From the NCBI GenBank assembly GCA_015501075.1, contig JADNYJ010000157.1, forward strand, positions 24,279 through 88,278: a stretch of DNA of 64,000 nucleotides, read 5' to 3'. Both the position numbers and the translations under genes were made by a program. Each line of letters begins with the position of its first letter. Position 1 is the stretch's first letter. This DNA comes from Gymnopilus junonius (taxonomy: Eukaryota > Basidiomycota > Agaricomycetes > Agaricales > Galerinaceae). The notes under the pieces were generated by a model. It had not been told where the DNA came from. It saw nothing but the letters and a program-made list of their open reading frames with translations, and did not search any database. Shown here piece after piece: positions 44,465 through 54,873 of the stretch.

Positions 44465-46068
44465 ATGTCGACGATGAAATCTGAGGAACAAAGCACGACG
44501 CCAACTGCCCAAACTCCTACGGCTCAAACGCCCGTGCAGAATTATGCGTCACCATGGCCTTCAACACGTATGTTTATAGCTTTTCTTACCTTGTCTATAT
44601 ATTAAAAACCTGCTAGAAATGGCCATCGATCCTGCTTTACAGCAAACAACACAACAACATACCACGTAAACATATCGTCTTCCTTCCTTGCCCAAGACGA
44701 CGTGTCTTTGTTGAAATACTCTCTTTGTTTGTTTGGAATTATAGGGCTGCTTCATCTTACTATCAAGCCTACACATCGCATTACCCCCAGGCGGCATATG
44801 CCACACACTACCAGGCCTATGCGCCACCTCAACCTGTTACAGCCGCGCAATCGACGACACAGACGCCTGCGAGGCCGGTCACTGCGACGAGTCAGTACCA
44901 GACGAGTACTTATAACTTGAGTACGGCTTCGACTTCTGCCAATGCGGCTACAGCTGCTGCTTCCGCAGTGGTATGGACACGGCTGATATTGCTACTCTTA
45001 ATGACGCACTAGGCAGTGCTGGTGTAGATTTAAGAGTAAGTCTCTTTCCTTGCTTATGCCTTCTTTGAACTGATGTCCGATTCTAGGCTGAAGAAGAAAC
45101 TCTACAAAGAACCACGACAGCCATCAGCCCTACCGTGCCTACGAAGACCGTACACGCAAACAACCCCCGAAACCGTCATTTGACACACGCATCCTCGGAC
45201 TACCATGCGCACCATTGGTACTTCCCATAAAGTCACCCGCATCCCCGAAGAATCCGTAAACTACCTCGCTCTCTCCCTGCGCGCTAGGCTGCAAGACCTG
45301 GTCACTTCCATGATCGCTGCGGCCCACCACCGTACGGATACACAATTCGACAGGCCAGCATCTTTGTATGAAGAGGACAAATCGCCGATGTGGAGCCTCG
45401 TCGTCCGGAGCGATGTGGCGAAGCAGCTTGCTGCGCTAGAGAAAGTAGAACGAGAGGAAGAGTTGAGAGTGCGCAAGGAGCGGAAGGAAAGGGCAGAGAT
45501 AACAGCTGCTCATACAGCTGCTTTGGCTGCACAGGCGAATGGGATGGCGGGAGCCCAAGCTGCTGCAAATGCTGAGATGGCTGATGATATGGAGGGAGGA
45601 CCGAAGAAGAAGAGAAAGAAAGAAGGACCAGGTGTAACCGCCCGTAACATGTCAGAGGATGTGCGGAAGAAGATGTCCAATGCTGTGGCGACGCAAGCTG
45701 CTGGACTCGGAGGGAGATACTCGTGGATGACGGCAGCTAACGCTTCCAGTCCTGTTCCCAAGCCCAAACGCGAGACTACTACCGCCACCACACCGGCTGC
45801 TGCGTCAGTTACAGCAGGTATTTCTGCGTCCCCTGGTGCTGCCACTGGTGCTGCCCCAACAGGCACCCCGGTCACAGCGGCTGCTACCCCTGCGAGCTCA
45901 TGGGCTCGGCCGTATGTATCTAGCAAGAAACCTGCTACAGCGAATACGAAGGAGGCTGCGGCTGAGGACGATACGAGGACGGTGGTGAATATGCGGGATG
46001 CGATGTTTGTGATTGAGAAGGAAAGGGGACATGGAGGTGGGCGGGGCGCTGCTCGGGGTTGGGTATAA
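44465..46068 (+). CDS. TAF4: TFIID subunit TAF4, with three frameshifts
   Basis: Histone-fold subunit of the general transcription factor TFIID (family knowledge). Exons 44465-44567, 44617-44665, 44745-45035 and 45087-46068. An N-terminal Gln/Thr/Ala-rich low-complexity region is followed by the TAF4 domain: MDTADIATLNDALGSAGVDL, then AEEETLQR, HQPYRAYEDRTRKQPPKPSF, MRTIGTSHKVTRIPEESVNY, LALSLRARLQDLVTSMI, and SDVAKQLAALEKVEREEE; the tail carries a KKKRKK cluster and ends HGGGRGAARGWV. The conserved parts lie in three frames joined by single missing bases near 44966-44972, 45104-45112 and 45197-45205. Each gap is one base and conserved residues flank it directly, so the gene is probably intact in the organism. 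The start used is the first of two in-frame ATGs three codons apart. Confidence 0.88.
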
Positions 46069-46411
46069 CTCTGAATCCCAGTTATAACTTATATTTTTTT
46101 CTTTTCCTTTTCTTTTCCTTTTATGTCTTTCGTGTCTACTGTTTTCTTTTAATCCTCTCTTGTGGTTCTTAATTTATGATTTCTTATTATTTTTCCTTGA
46201 TTGAGACTCGAACACAGTGGCTCCCAGTGCCCCCACATGATTAGGGCAGGTCAATTGGCGCCAATTACAAACCAGTATCATACTGCCCCTCTTCACTGAA
46301 TTTCAGGTACGCAAATATGTTTTCCATGTTCTATTGTTCTTCTCTCAACGCTCTTATTCGACTTGGCATTAGTCTCCCCTTTCGCCCAATCTGTCCTTTA
46401 AATCTGAAAAA
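46069..46411. other. Intergenic, TAF4 3' flank and F-box-like gene promoter
   Basis: 343 bases, very T-rich near 46085-46200. No gene recognised. Confidence 0.5.
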
Positions 46412-48187
46412 ATGACAGTCGAAGCCTTCGGTACAGGCAATATGAAGACTCTTGGTCCTAACGACTTCCCAGTCGAAATGCACACCCACGTCCTCCAAAC
46501 CCTCGTCGCCGCGTGTCGTCGACCCTATTGCCCTGCCTTCTGGCCTCCTTCTCGGCGTCATACTCCACCTCCAGCCTGGGTGTGGAGCGAGCACGACCTT
46601 CGCAAGGAGTCTTTGTTCCCGTTCAATGCTGTGCGCGTGTGCACGCTATGGCGGGATATTCTGGCGCAGATAATGGATTGCTGGGATCGGGTCGTGTTTG
46701 ATCTGTCAAAGGACCCGACTCCGTTGTTGGATGCCTTTGAGTGGTCGAGGAAAGGACCATTAGGTGCGAAGGTTGAGGATGGACAACTTGAAGTCCTCAT
46801 TTACTCTCCTTCTCGGGAGGTAGAAAGCGCAGTGGAGAAGGAGCTCGAAAGGAAAAGAGTCCAGGTTATATCCAAGGCACTGCAACCCCATGTGCACAGA
46901 TGCAAATCTATCACTTTCGATGTGACCTACGCGTCATCCCTCCCACCGACTTCCATGTTTTTCCTTCGTGATGCGCCGCACCTCGGGACGCTCTCTTTGA
47001 CCTTCCGCATCGACGATTTCGTTGACGCGGACATTATGGAAATTCATGACGAGGGACGACTATACGACGACATCCAATTGGCCACCTCGTTTCCAAAACT
47101 TTCGGAAGTCACCTTAACTGGCCGGGGATTTATGGACCTCGCACGAGCCGCCCGCGCTCATGATCCCAACAGTGAATGGTTTAGGAATGCGAACTTTGGA
47201 AATTCACATTGTCACTTATTCATTTCACATTTCGAGTTCACCCGAGATGGGCCATACTCTTTTTTCAATTTCGTTTCCTACATCTCGCAATTATCAAGGC
47301 AGCTATTTTCAGTCCATCTTCGCGACCTCTCACTTGCGTATGAGTATACTGCCGACACGTACATCCTACCGCCGCATTACGTCCTTCCGAAAGTCACTGG
47401 CAATATCTATTTCATCTCATTATCGGATGGGTTCCTCGAAAACTTTTACGCCATCACCGACGTTTCTCCCACTTCATGGATTACGTTTGACAATTGCACT
47501 ATACCTGAAAATGTCCAGCCAGTCAGCGAATCTCAGCTCAGGCTCCGGAACATGGTTGAGAAGGAGACAGATGCAGATGAAGACGGAGTTTCTTTGTCCC
47601 TCCGCCGCATTCTGAGCGTGTGGAGTGGGTACGAACTTTCTATAGAGACTAGTTCTGCGTTCAACGATGCACTGCTTCGCTGGATGACCCAGGAAGATTC
47701 TTTGTTGAATCATTCACCTACAGCTACAGATATAGCTACTGGTACTGCAGGCGCCAACACAGCTGAAGCTGTAGATGACTTGAACCGTATGTTAGGTCGT
47801 CCAGCCCGAGCCATGCCCGCTTGGCATATGACTATGGTGTCCCTCCACGACTGCGGTAATTTCTCTCCATCTGTCTGCCGAGAAATGATTCAAGCCAGGA
47901 GCGAGATCGTTTTTCGGGAAGAAGCTCGCGCCGGGGAAGCAGCTAATAATGCCAATGCGAATGTTAACCCGGTGAACAACAACGTCGATGAACCGTATCA
48001 AGACGTGTTGTCGGAATTGTATGTGCAAGGAGAAGCAGTACCGTCGCTTTCGGAGGAAGACAAAGAGTGGTTTAGGGCATATGAGGAGGACTTGTGGGTG
48101 CATTGGATGGTTAGGCTTAAGTTTGTTGAACCTGGGATGTTACCCGGCGTTATACAGTTTGAGTCGGGTAGACGAGAGGACTTTTGA
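46412..48187 (+). CDS. F-box-like protein, intact member of a local family
   Basis: Single-exon 591-aa protein. The N-terminus DFPVEMHTHVLQTLVAACR and then FPFNAVRVCTLWRDILAQ resemble an F-box-like helix set (agaric F-box proteins often start with a 'LPxEIxxxI' helix and a Cys-Trp helix), which would place it in SCF ubiquitin ligases; this is inference. The middle is a weak leucine-rich, repeat-like solenoid (HVHRCKSITFDVTYASSLPP, APHLGTLSLTFRIDDF, LATSFPKLSEVTLTGRGFMD). The C-terminus has an acidic, Asn-rich linker and SLSEEDKEWFRAYEEDLWVH. No intron or break is seen. Decayed relatives lie immediately downstream (48400-49366 and 50290-51290) and at 3142-3972 (-), so this is probably the parental or only working copy here. 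Confidence 0.8.
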   Translation: MTVEAFGTGNMKTLGPNDFPVEMHTHVLQTLVAACRRPYCPAFWPPSRRHTPPPAWVWSEHDLRKESLFPFNAVRVCTLWRDILAQIMDCWDRVVFDLSKDPTPLLDAFEWSRKGPLGAKVEDGQLEVLIYSPSREVESAVEKELERKRVQVISKALQPHVHRCKSITFDVTYASSLPPTSMFFLRDAPHLGTLSLTFRIDDFVDADIMEIHDEGRLYDDIQLATSFPKLSEVTLTGRGFMDLARAARAHDPNSEWFRNANFGNSHCHLFISHFEFTRDGPYSFFNFVSYISQLSRQLFSVHLRDLSLAYEYTADTYILPPHYVLPKVTGNIYFISLSDGFLENFYAITDVSPTSWITFDNCTIPENVQPVSESQLRLRNMVEKETDADEDGVSLSLRRILSVWSGYELSIETSSAFNDALLRWMTQEDSLLNHSPTATDIATGTAGANTAEAVDDLNRMLGRPARAMPAWHMTMVSLHDCGNFSPSVCREMIQARSEIVFREEARAGEAANNANANVNPVNNNVDEPYQDVLSELYVQGEAVPSLSEEDKEWFRAYEEDLWVHWMVRLKFVEPGMLPGVIQFESGRREDF

Positions 48188-48399
48188 ATGAGTGACGAAG
48201 ATGGGCAGTGCACTCTCTTCAAAATTTATTTATATTGTATCTGCCAAAACAATTGTACGTTCTTCTCCTCAGGTTACTTATTACAATCTTTCTGACCTTA
48301 CCAATTACAATTATTTTTTTCAGTAAGTTTCCCTGGGTGCCTTCAATGACTTCAGCAAATCCCAAATCCCTTTTGGGCGCGTGCGCGTGACTGGCTAAA
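48188..48399. other. Short gap after the F-box-like gene
   Basis: AT-rich 3' flank, nothing recognised. Confidence 0.4.
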
Positions 48400-49366
48400 G
48401 GGCAGGTCGACTCGCGTGACGGCGCGGACATTGGGCAGTATCCCACCGCTTGCGACCATTCTATTCTCAAGAGATCCAACTCCGCTGTTGGATTCTTTTG
48501 AGTAGTCAAGAAAGGGAAATTCAAATACTGTACTAAAATGTTCAATTCGACACCCCCTCCGACCTGTGACTGACCAAACCACTTTTTCATTTCATCAGAT
48601 TACCAAATTTGGATGTTTTTGATGGATTTGTAAGCGAATTTGGGTTCTGGAAGCCTGTTCCGGGTGATTTTTTGAGGATTTTGGCATGACTGCTGCCAAA
48701 TTTCGTCGTTTTAGGGAGGCCTGTGACATGTGACCTGTTGAATTGAATGTTTTAGTACAGTACTAGGATTCAGGTCCTGGTGTATTCTTTGCAGCCTGAG
48801 TCTCAGTCAGGGGGGGAAGTGGAGAAAATGAGGGAAAGGAAAGGGTGGGAGCTATTGCCACCAAAGCTTTGCAAGCCCATGTGCATCGGTGCGAATCTAT
48901 CACTTTCGAGGTCAACTATGCGACATTCCTTCCACCATCTTATATGTTCTTCCTTCAAAATGCACCTCTCCTCGAGTCACTCTCTTTGATGTGCCATGTC
49001 GATAATTTTGATTTGGAAAGTACTCTGATGGACAATCGACTTCAGTTCATCGGGGAGGTGGAAAAGGGACAACCCGACTCATTCGACATTGAGCTAGCAA
49101 ATTCATTTCTGAGACTCGTAAATATTTTCTTGAGCGCTCAGGGTTTAATGGATCTTGGATGGTTTGCTCATGTTCATGATTTGGGCTGCGAATGGTTTAA
49201 GAATTCAAATATTGGCTTGAAGGTCCCGCGACTCTCTGAAGAAGATAAGGAATGGTTCAGAATGAATGAACAGAGCTTGTGGGTGCAATGGTTTCTTACG
49301 CCAGAGGTTTATGATGATTTGATGGGTGCCGGGGATTTTGAGGTGGGTAAGATCTATCACCAGTAG
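48400..49366 (+). pseudogene. Decayed F-box-like paralog interrupted by a MITE
   Basis: Before the MITE, 48430-48525 reads FSRDPTPLLDSFE, then a TAG stop, then SRKGNSN, against DLSKDPTPLLDAFEWSRKG in the intact gene: Trp is replaced by a stop. After the MITE, VLVYSLQPES resumes the match to VLIYSPSREV. A frame change near 48835 then leads into ATKALQAHVHRCESITFEVN and a 160-codon open stretch ending LWVQWFLTPEVYDDL at 49366. Relative to the intact gene the middle (about 250 residues after CEWFKNSN) is deleted, since LSEEDKEWFRMNEQ follows at once. Confidence 0.8.
48528..48760. mobile_element. 233-bp MITE with TA target duplication, in the F-box paralog
   Basis: Inverted ends: left CTGTACTAAAATGTTCAATT, right (minus strand) CTGTACTAAAACATTCAATT. 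TA flanks it on both sides (48526-48527 and 48761-48762). No coding capacity. It splits the pseudogene between two segments that are adjacent in the intact copy. Confidence 0.8.
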
Positions 49367-49437
49367 GCTGGCAGTGGGACGACTGGTAATAGGTTTGAAT
49401 GAGTTTCGAGCTGGATTTGAAGCTTGAAGAGCAGGGC

Positions 49438-49728
49438 TACTGTACTAAACTGACTGACTCTTCGGTCATGCATCACAAAGTCGGCTGAAGAGAAGAGATT
49501 TCCCTATTTGTCACATGTCACCAAGGGCTCCGAAGAGGGTGACAGGCCAAAAAAAAAAAGAACAGCCAAAAATGGCCCCAAAAATGGTAAAAAAACCAAA
49601 AATTTCTCCCCCCAGATGAAGAGTTTTGTCTCTTCATCACGCATCCCAGGCACCCTCGAAGAGCCGAAGAGATGGTTGAAATGTGTCACGTGTCACCAGG
49701 CTGAAGAGTTGGTTGGTTTGGTACAGTA
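49438..49728. mobile_element. Second MITE of the CTGTACTAAA type
   Basis: The left end CTGTACTAAACTGACTGACT begins at 49440 after TA (49438-49439); the right end on the minus strand reads CTGTACCAAACCAACCAACT with TA at 49727-49728. Coordinates include both TA copies. It shares only the outer 10 bases with the MITE at 48528, so it is a related but separate family. The inside is rich in AAAAA runs and has no gene. Confidence 0.7.
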
Positions 49729-50289
49729 CTTTGGTAGGAACTCGGGACTTATTTGGTTGCACCAAAATAATTAAACCTTTTTTGGACTTGCTTTACACAA
49801 TTCAAAGCCTTTTGAACCACAGTTATGTTTACCAACTGAGCTTTTCTTGGGCTGAAAGTTTGAAGTCAAGCTTTTAAGACTCAAGAGATGTTGAAGAGGT
49901 GTTGATTTTGAAATGCGTGGTGTGTGTGTGACTACCAGCTAACAGGCCAACTCGCATGACATTTTAACTTGAACACTTTCAATCCTCCACTTGTCTCACC
50001 TTGGGCACTCCCGTGAGGCAGATCAAGGCCTTTCAAAAATTCTGCATAGTGACCTTGTTCTATATGCTTGTTCTCCTCCAGTTATCCTGCTGTTCCTTGT
50101 AAATTTTAATTGCATCTTTTGATCTTCCATTGCTGATGACTATTTTCTTAATGCTAATTTTTTTTTGTAGCTTTTGTTGTGGTTTTCTGAATTAGCTTCA
50201 AGTTTTGTTTATACAATGTCTTGCAACCTCACAGAAAAGTTTTGCAAATCTCAGAAATGTGGCACCACACAGTGGTGGATGATGCTCTC
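49729..50289. other. AT-rich stretch, nothing recognised
   Basis: No frame or repeat I can support between the MITE and the next F-box relic. Confidence 0.4.
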
Positions 50290-51290
50290 ACTCCTGGAAA
50301 TTCAGATATGACTGCCAGTATAAGTTATCCCCCAGTCGAGCTGCAGAAACACATTCTCAAATTCACTTTTGCCACTCTTCATGGAGCCTATGGAGCCTAG
50401 AGAGTGAAATCCTCTGTGTTCCTGCTCCAGCTACATACTGTGCAGGAATATCATTATGCAAATCACAGAGTATTGGAAAAAGCTAAAAAAAACTAGCATG
50501 CAATATTTCAAGAGGCCCAATGCAGCTGTTTCCCTTGACTATTCAAAGTTCCAATTTATTGTTCTTGGCTAATGCCCAAAGGAGTGAAGAAGGCCAAGGA
50601 ATGGCAATCAGTTGAAGCAATTGCAAGAGTCCTGCAGGCACATGTGCATTGCTGCATATTTATCACCTTCAACATAGCCTATGCACCATATCTCCTGCTG
50701 TCTTACATGTTCATCCTCCTTATACACCACACCTCAAGTTAGTCTTTTTGGCAATTTTGATGTTGAACACATGTCAATCACCAATTTCAAATTTCCTGGG
50801 AAGGAGAGAAGAGGTGACCAGGCTACTTCTACTCTGATTGAGATCAAGTATTCCATCCAAGCAAATGGTGGCCCTACTCCAGTGGTTTGTTCAACTCCCT
50901 GCCTACATGGTGTTTGAGCAATCTATCTATTCATCAATCACTGCAAATTTTTCCATCAGTTCTCCAGGAAACTTTGCACAAGTGCAACTGGAAATCACCT
51001 TTGGTTTGACCAATGATGTAGATACAAAATGCAATCCTGCAAGTGTTCCAGACTCTAATGATGGCAATCAAGGTGGTCCACATCACCATGCACCATCTCA
51101 CTTGTATGCACCTGGAATAGACTTGGAATCTGTGACTCTCTGAAGAACATAAGGAGTGGTTCAAGTCACACTGAACTGTCAGTGGCATGATTGCACAAGA
51201 TGGATTACTACTTGTTGTTTATGAGTTTAAAGTGGGTGGTGGACAGTGGGAAGAGGAGGGTTCTTGAATGACTTTTGAAGATGAGCAATA
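50290..51290 (+). pseudogene. Third, oldest F-box-like relic in the cluster
   Basis: Pieces in order: SYPPVELQKHILKF near 50325 (F-box-like start, against DFPVEMHTHVLQTL), MQYFKRPNAAVSLDYSKF near 50499 (against DPTPLLDAFEWSRK), ARVLQAHVHCCIFITFNIAY near 50625 (against KALQPHVHRCKSITFDVTYA), and a terminal trace near 51125 with LESVTL before a stop and WFK-like residues. Frames change several times and most of the solenoid is lost. Divergence is clearly greater than in the copy at 48400. Confidence 0.6.
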
Positions 51291-51303
51291 TTCTTGTCAA
51301 GAC

Positions 51304-53694
51304 TAGTGATGTGCTGGCTCTGGCCTGAAGCAGGACCCCGGTCTATAGCAGAAAAGGTCTGATCCCAAAAATGGGGTTTTTGTCTGGATGCCCTCAAGGC
51401 CATTTTGTCCAGATTGGAACAGGCCTACCCTAAATTTTTGAAAATTTGTCTGGATGGCCAGATTGGGCTAATTTTTGTGGCCTCACATGTCCAGATGGTC
51501 AGATCTGAGGACATCTGGGATTCGAAAAGTGCGGCATGTGATGCAGGATCAAAACGCGGTGGCAAAGTCTGAAGGTGCAGATTGCTGCCATAAAGGGAAG
51601 GCTCTCTAAAAATAGTTTTTCCTCCAAGTTCACTGTAGTCATTCCTTTGAGTCGTTTGAGTCCTGTATGGCGTATTTATTGGGGGTATATTATGCATAAC
51701 CTACAATGTATGTAGATAGTAAGTATAATAAAGTCTTGCAAAAAAATTTCCCTTTTTAACATGCAGAAATATGCAAGGATGACCGCAAAGTACTTAACTG
51801 TATTCCAAATCAACATCAGGGTGTTACACCTCTTTTATATGTATATCGCAAGCTAGGGGATACTGGACATATATAAGATACTTTATTCTTAGTCACCTTT
51901 TTGAGATCTAGCTGATGGACAATTTCAGTGCTAGATAACATCTATTTGCACCATATTCTTACATAGTAGATATTTACCTTAAAAGGAGGCATAGTGCAAT
52001 AAATTTACAATAAATACAGAAATGCTATATAAGTTTCCTTTATTTGATATGACACAATCACCCCTAACAATTTCGAAAAAATGAGTTCAATAATTGCTCC
52101 TAACTTGAAAACTGCCAAGTATAGTGGACATAAACCAAGTTTAGGCCTACAAAAAACTATGATATGGCTACATAACTATTTTATCTACATTTATAGGCAC
52201 TCGCCCAGGGAAAATATGTGGGGCATGAGGTCAGCCACCCCCAAAATGCAAGGTGGAGGAGAGGTGGAGGAGTAGTTTGCGAGGTCACATATAGGAGGTC
52301 GGATTTTTCCATCACACAGGGTGCTGCGCCATGTGCTGTGTTTTCTGAATTCCAGATTTACTGTCAGATCTGGCCTCACAGGATGCTCAGAAATTGGTGT
52401 AACAGGTTGCAAATGGTATTTAGAGACTGCTGAACAGTAAACAAACACATTTGGAATTAATTACAGGACTCTATTTGACATTAAAGACCACTAACGCCCT
52501 ACTCCTCCAAAATCTCTGTGGCACTGCCTTTTTTGGTGAGTTTGAGAGCAGCTGTCAGTTGCTTTTCTCCTCTTTGTATATTTTTCCTTGTCTGATCCAA
52601 TTGCCTTCATTAAATGGCAGCTCATTATCTTCGATTGCTATTGCATCCATATGTCCAAAATAAGGAGAAAGTTTGCCAAATTGGACCATGATATTTGAAG
52701 CAATGAAGTGTTGAGATGAGAAACTTAGAAGACTAGAGTAGCAAAAATTGATTGCCAATTACATTTCTCTGCTGATGCATGGTTGGATTTGTCAAGAACA
52801 AAGTAGTACATTAGACCTAAGAAAAAGATTCTAATTGTGCACAGAATCAAACTTCAGGCCTCACTCACCCAAGCCCCTCTCAAAGGGTGGCCAATACCTC
52901 TTGGCCAAACCAGCTTTCTGTCCGGATAGGTGGCTCAAGCTTTTTTCATCCCCTCCGCCTCTTGTCTGGATAAAGGTTTGGGCTGATTTTGCATTTTGCC
53001 CTATTTTTGTCTGGATTGGCACTGGGCTGTTTGGCCAAAATTTGATGAAACCTGTCCAGATAGGGATCTGAGCATTTCTGCTATAGACTGGGGTCCTCCT
53101 GAAGCCAGAAGCTGGGCCAAGCCAAGCCAAAATAGGCCGGGCCAAGCTGGGCCCTGAGGTTTGGCCTGGGAGGGCTTTTGGCCCAGCCCAGCATTTGTGA
53201 AAGCCAAAGCCAAGGGCCTGAGCCCTGGCTTTTGAGTGGTGAATGAGCCAAAAAAAAAAGCATTACAAAGGGTCAAATTTTGAACATTTCAATGAAGGTT
53301 CAATGAATATTCATTTTAAAACTCAGTTTAAAATTTGTGATGGCTTACTGGATCCATTTGTGAACTTTGGGGATGTCCGGCTGAGTTTTAATTTTGATCA
53401 ATACCTTCGTCACTGTACGTCTCGAGCACATTTCAAGCTGTGTAAGGCTCAACATCCTTGAGTATTTCTCAGATACTTTGTAGTTAGTGTTTAAATGCTT
53501 TAATATAATATATTCATTAATTTTAATACAATATTTCCATGCATATGCCAAAAGCCCTGGCCTGGGCCAAAGCCAGGCCAAGCCAAGCCTGATTTTTGGC
53601 TTTTGGCCTGGCTCAAGGTTTGGGAAGGCCAAAGCCAGCTCAAGCCAAGCCAAAGCCAGGGCTTTCAGGTCAAGCCAGAGCCAGCACATCACTA
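51304..53694. mobile_element. Outer hAT-type element with 8-bp target duplication
   Basis: Ends: left TAGTGATGTGCTGGCTCTGG, right (minus strand) TAGTGATGTGCTGGCTCTGG, 20 of 20 identical. Target duplication GTCAAGAC at 51296-51303 and 53695-53702. Eight-base duplications and TA-G-starting ends fit the hAT superfamily. Without the nested element it is about 617 bp, so non-autonomous. Its body is full of GCCAAAGCC and GGCTTTGGC-type subterminal words. Confidence 0.85.
51332..53097. mobile_element. Inner hAT-type element nested in the outer one
   Basis: Ends: left AGGACCCCGGTCTATAGCAG, right (minus strand) AGGACCCCAGTCTATAGCAG, with similarity over about 34 bases. Target duplication CCTGAAGC at 51324-51331 and 53098-53105. 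Length 1,766 bp. No transposase is recognisable; the longest frames are under 95 codons. TGTCTGGAT/TGTCCAGAT words recur near both ends. Confidence 0.85.
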
Positions 53695-53702
53695 GTCAAG
53701 AC

Positions 53703-54201
53703 CCCTTGATGGATTTGCCTATCCTACAAATGAAAGAATATCCAGGCCATCCCTATTGGTTTTCCAGACTATTTGTACTACATCTTGTGGTCCTTTTATC
53801 AGCCTTGGTTGCTGTCTGTCCTGTGGCTTGCTTCAACAAGTCAATTTTTTGACATCTTCTCAACATGCGGATCACAAGAGCTTGTTGTGTTGAATGCATG
53901 ACTGTAGTTGGTGCTGTGAGTTCAGGCAATTTCCTGTAATTATTGATACTTGGCTGCCACATCCTACCAGCAGCAGTAGTGTGGTTTTGTTCTCATTCTT
54001 TACTTGAATTCTGGTGCACAGATCCTCTTTTTTCAATTCTTGTAATTGTGGTTTTCTCAATGAGAGTTTTCTTCAGGTTTTCTTCCAGCTTTTTCTTGTT
54101 TTTCAGCATTGCAGCAACAGATTTTTGATGGAATTTGGTGAAGTCCATAGGAAGTTCAAGATATGGGGGTTGAAACCATAGCTGCTAGCAATTTGGATAT
54201 G
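53703..54201. other. Spacer between hAT nest and LTR fragment
   Basis: No gene or repeat recognised; T-rich. Confidence 0.4.
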
Positions 54202-54382
54202 TGTTATATACACACCTCCAACCAACTCTGATCTCTGACTATACGAACTCTGACCTCATGATCCCCTTGAAGTATTATAAGTCCCGGAACACATAGACAC
54301 TTAGATTACATGTAGCTAGGCACCTCCGAGTAGTGCAGAATAACTTACATATCTGCCTGCTCACTAGTACATGTACAGTCTA
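54202..54382 (+). repeat. Truncated LTR of family B
   Basis: Begins TGTTATATACACACCTCCAA and matches the first about 180 bases of the solo LTR at 60441-60915, then stops where the Copia LTR begins at 54383. The 3' remainder of this LTR is not present in the window. Confidence 0.8.
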
Positions 54383-54812
54383 TTGAGCAGCAAGTGGTAC
54401 ATACAGCGGCAAACCACTGCATGCATGATGCACTCTGCATAGTATCATTGTAGCTACTAGGCTTACCTGGGTTGTGAGAGGCTAGTGCTAAGGTGACTAC
54501 TTAGGTACTACTTAGAAGTGCAAATGACTTAGATTAGGATGCTGTTTGGAGCATCCTTATATACCTACAGGACATGCAGTGACTAACTACATATGAGTAA
54601 TACATAAGGCAATTACTCAGCTAATTACTATATAATTACTAATATCTACTCATAGGATGAGTAATATGCTCACTAAGTGATCACATGTTTTAGTCATATA
54701 AGATGACTGTGATACTCTGTTGTCACTGGATCTAGTCACATATAGACGCATCTGATCATGCATGTCATGTGAGTCATGTGATGTAGTCACATGGACACTT
54801 ATCATGTCAACA
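54383..54812 (-). repeat. 3' LTR of the Copia element
   Basis: Read on the minus strand it begins TGTTGACATGATAAGTGTCC and ends in CTGCTCAA (final base changed from the expected CA). It contains TATATAAGG near 54555-54565, a likely promoter TATA box. Confidence 0.9.
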
Positions 54813-54823
54813 CTCCCCCTCAA
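54813..54823 (-). other. Polypurine tract of the Copia element
   Basis: TTGAGGGGGAG on the minus strand, directly upstream of the 3' LTR: the normal place for plus-strand DNA priming. Confidence 0.8.
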
Positions 54824-54873
54824 GTAGTGCCACGCTAGCGCACATACTTGTTCTGACATGATGTGTCAGTATT

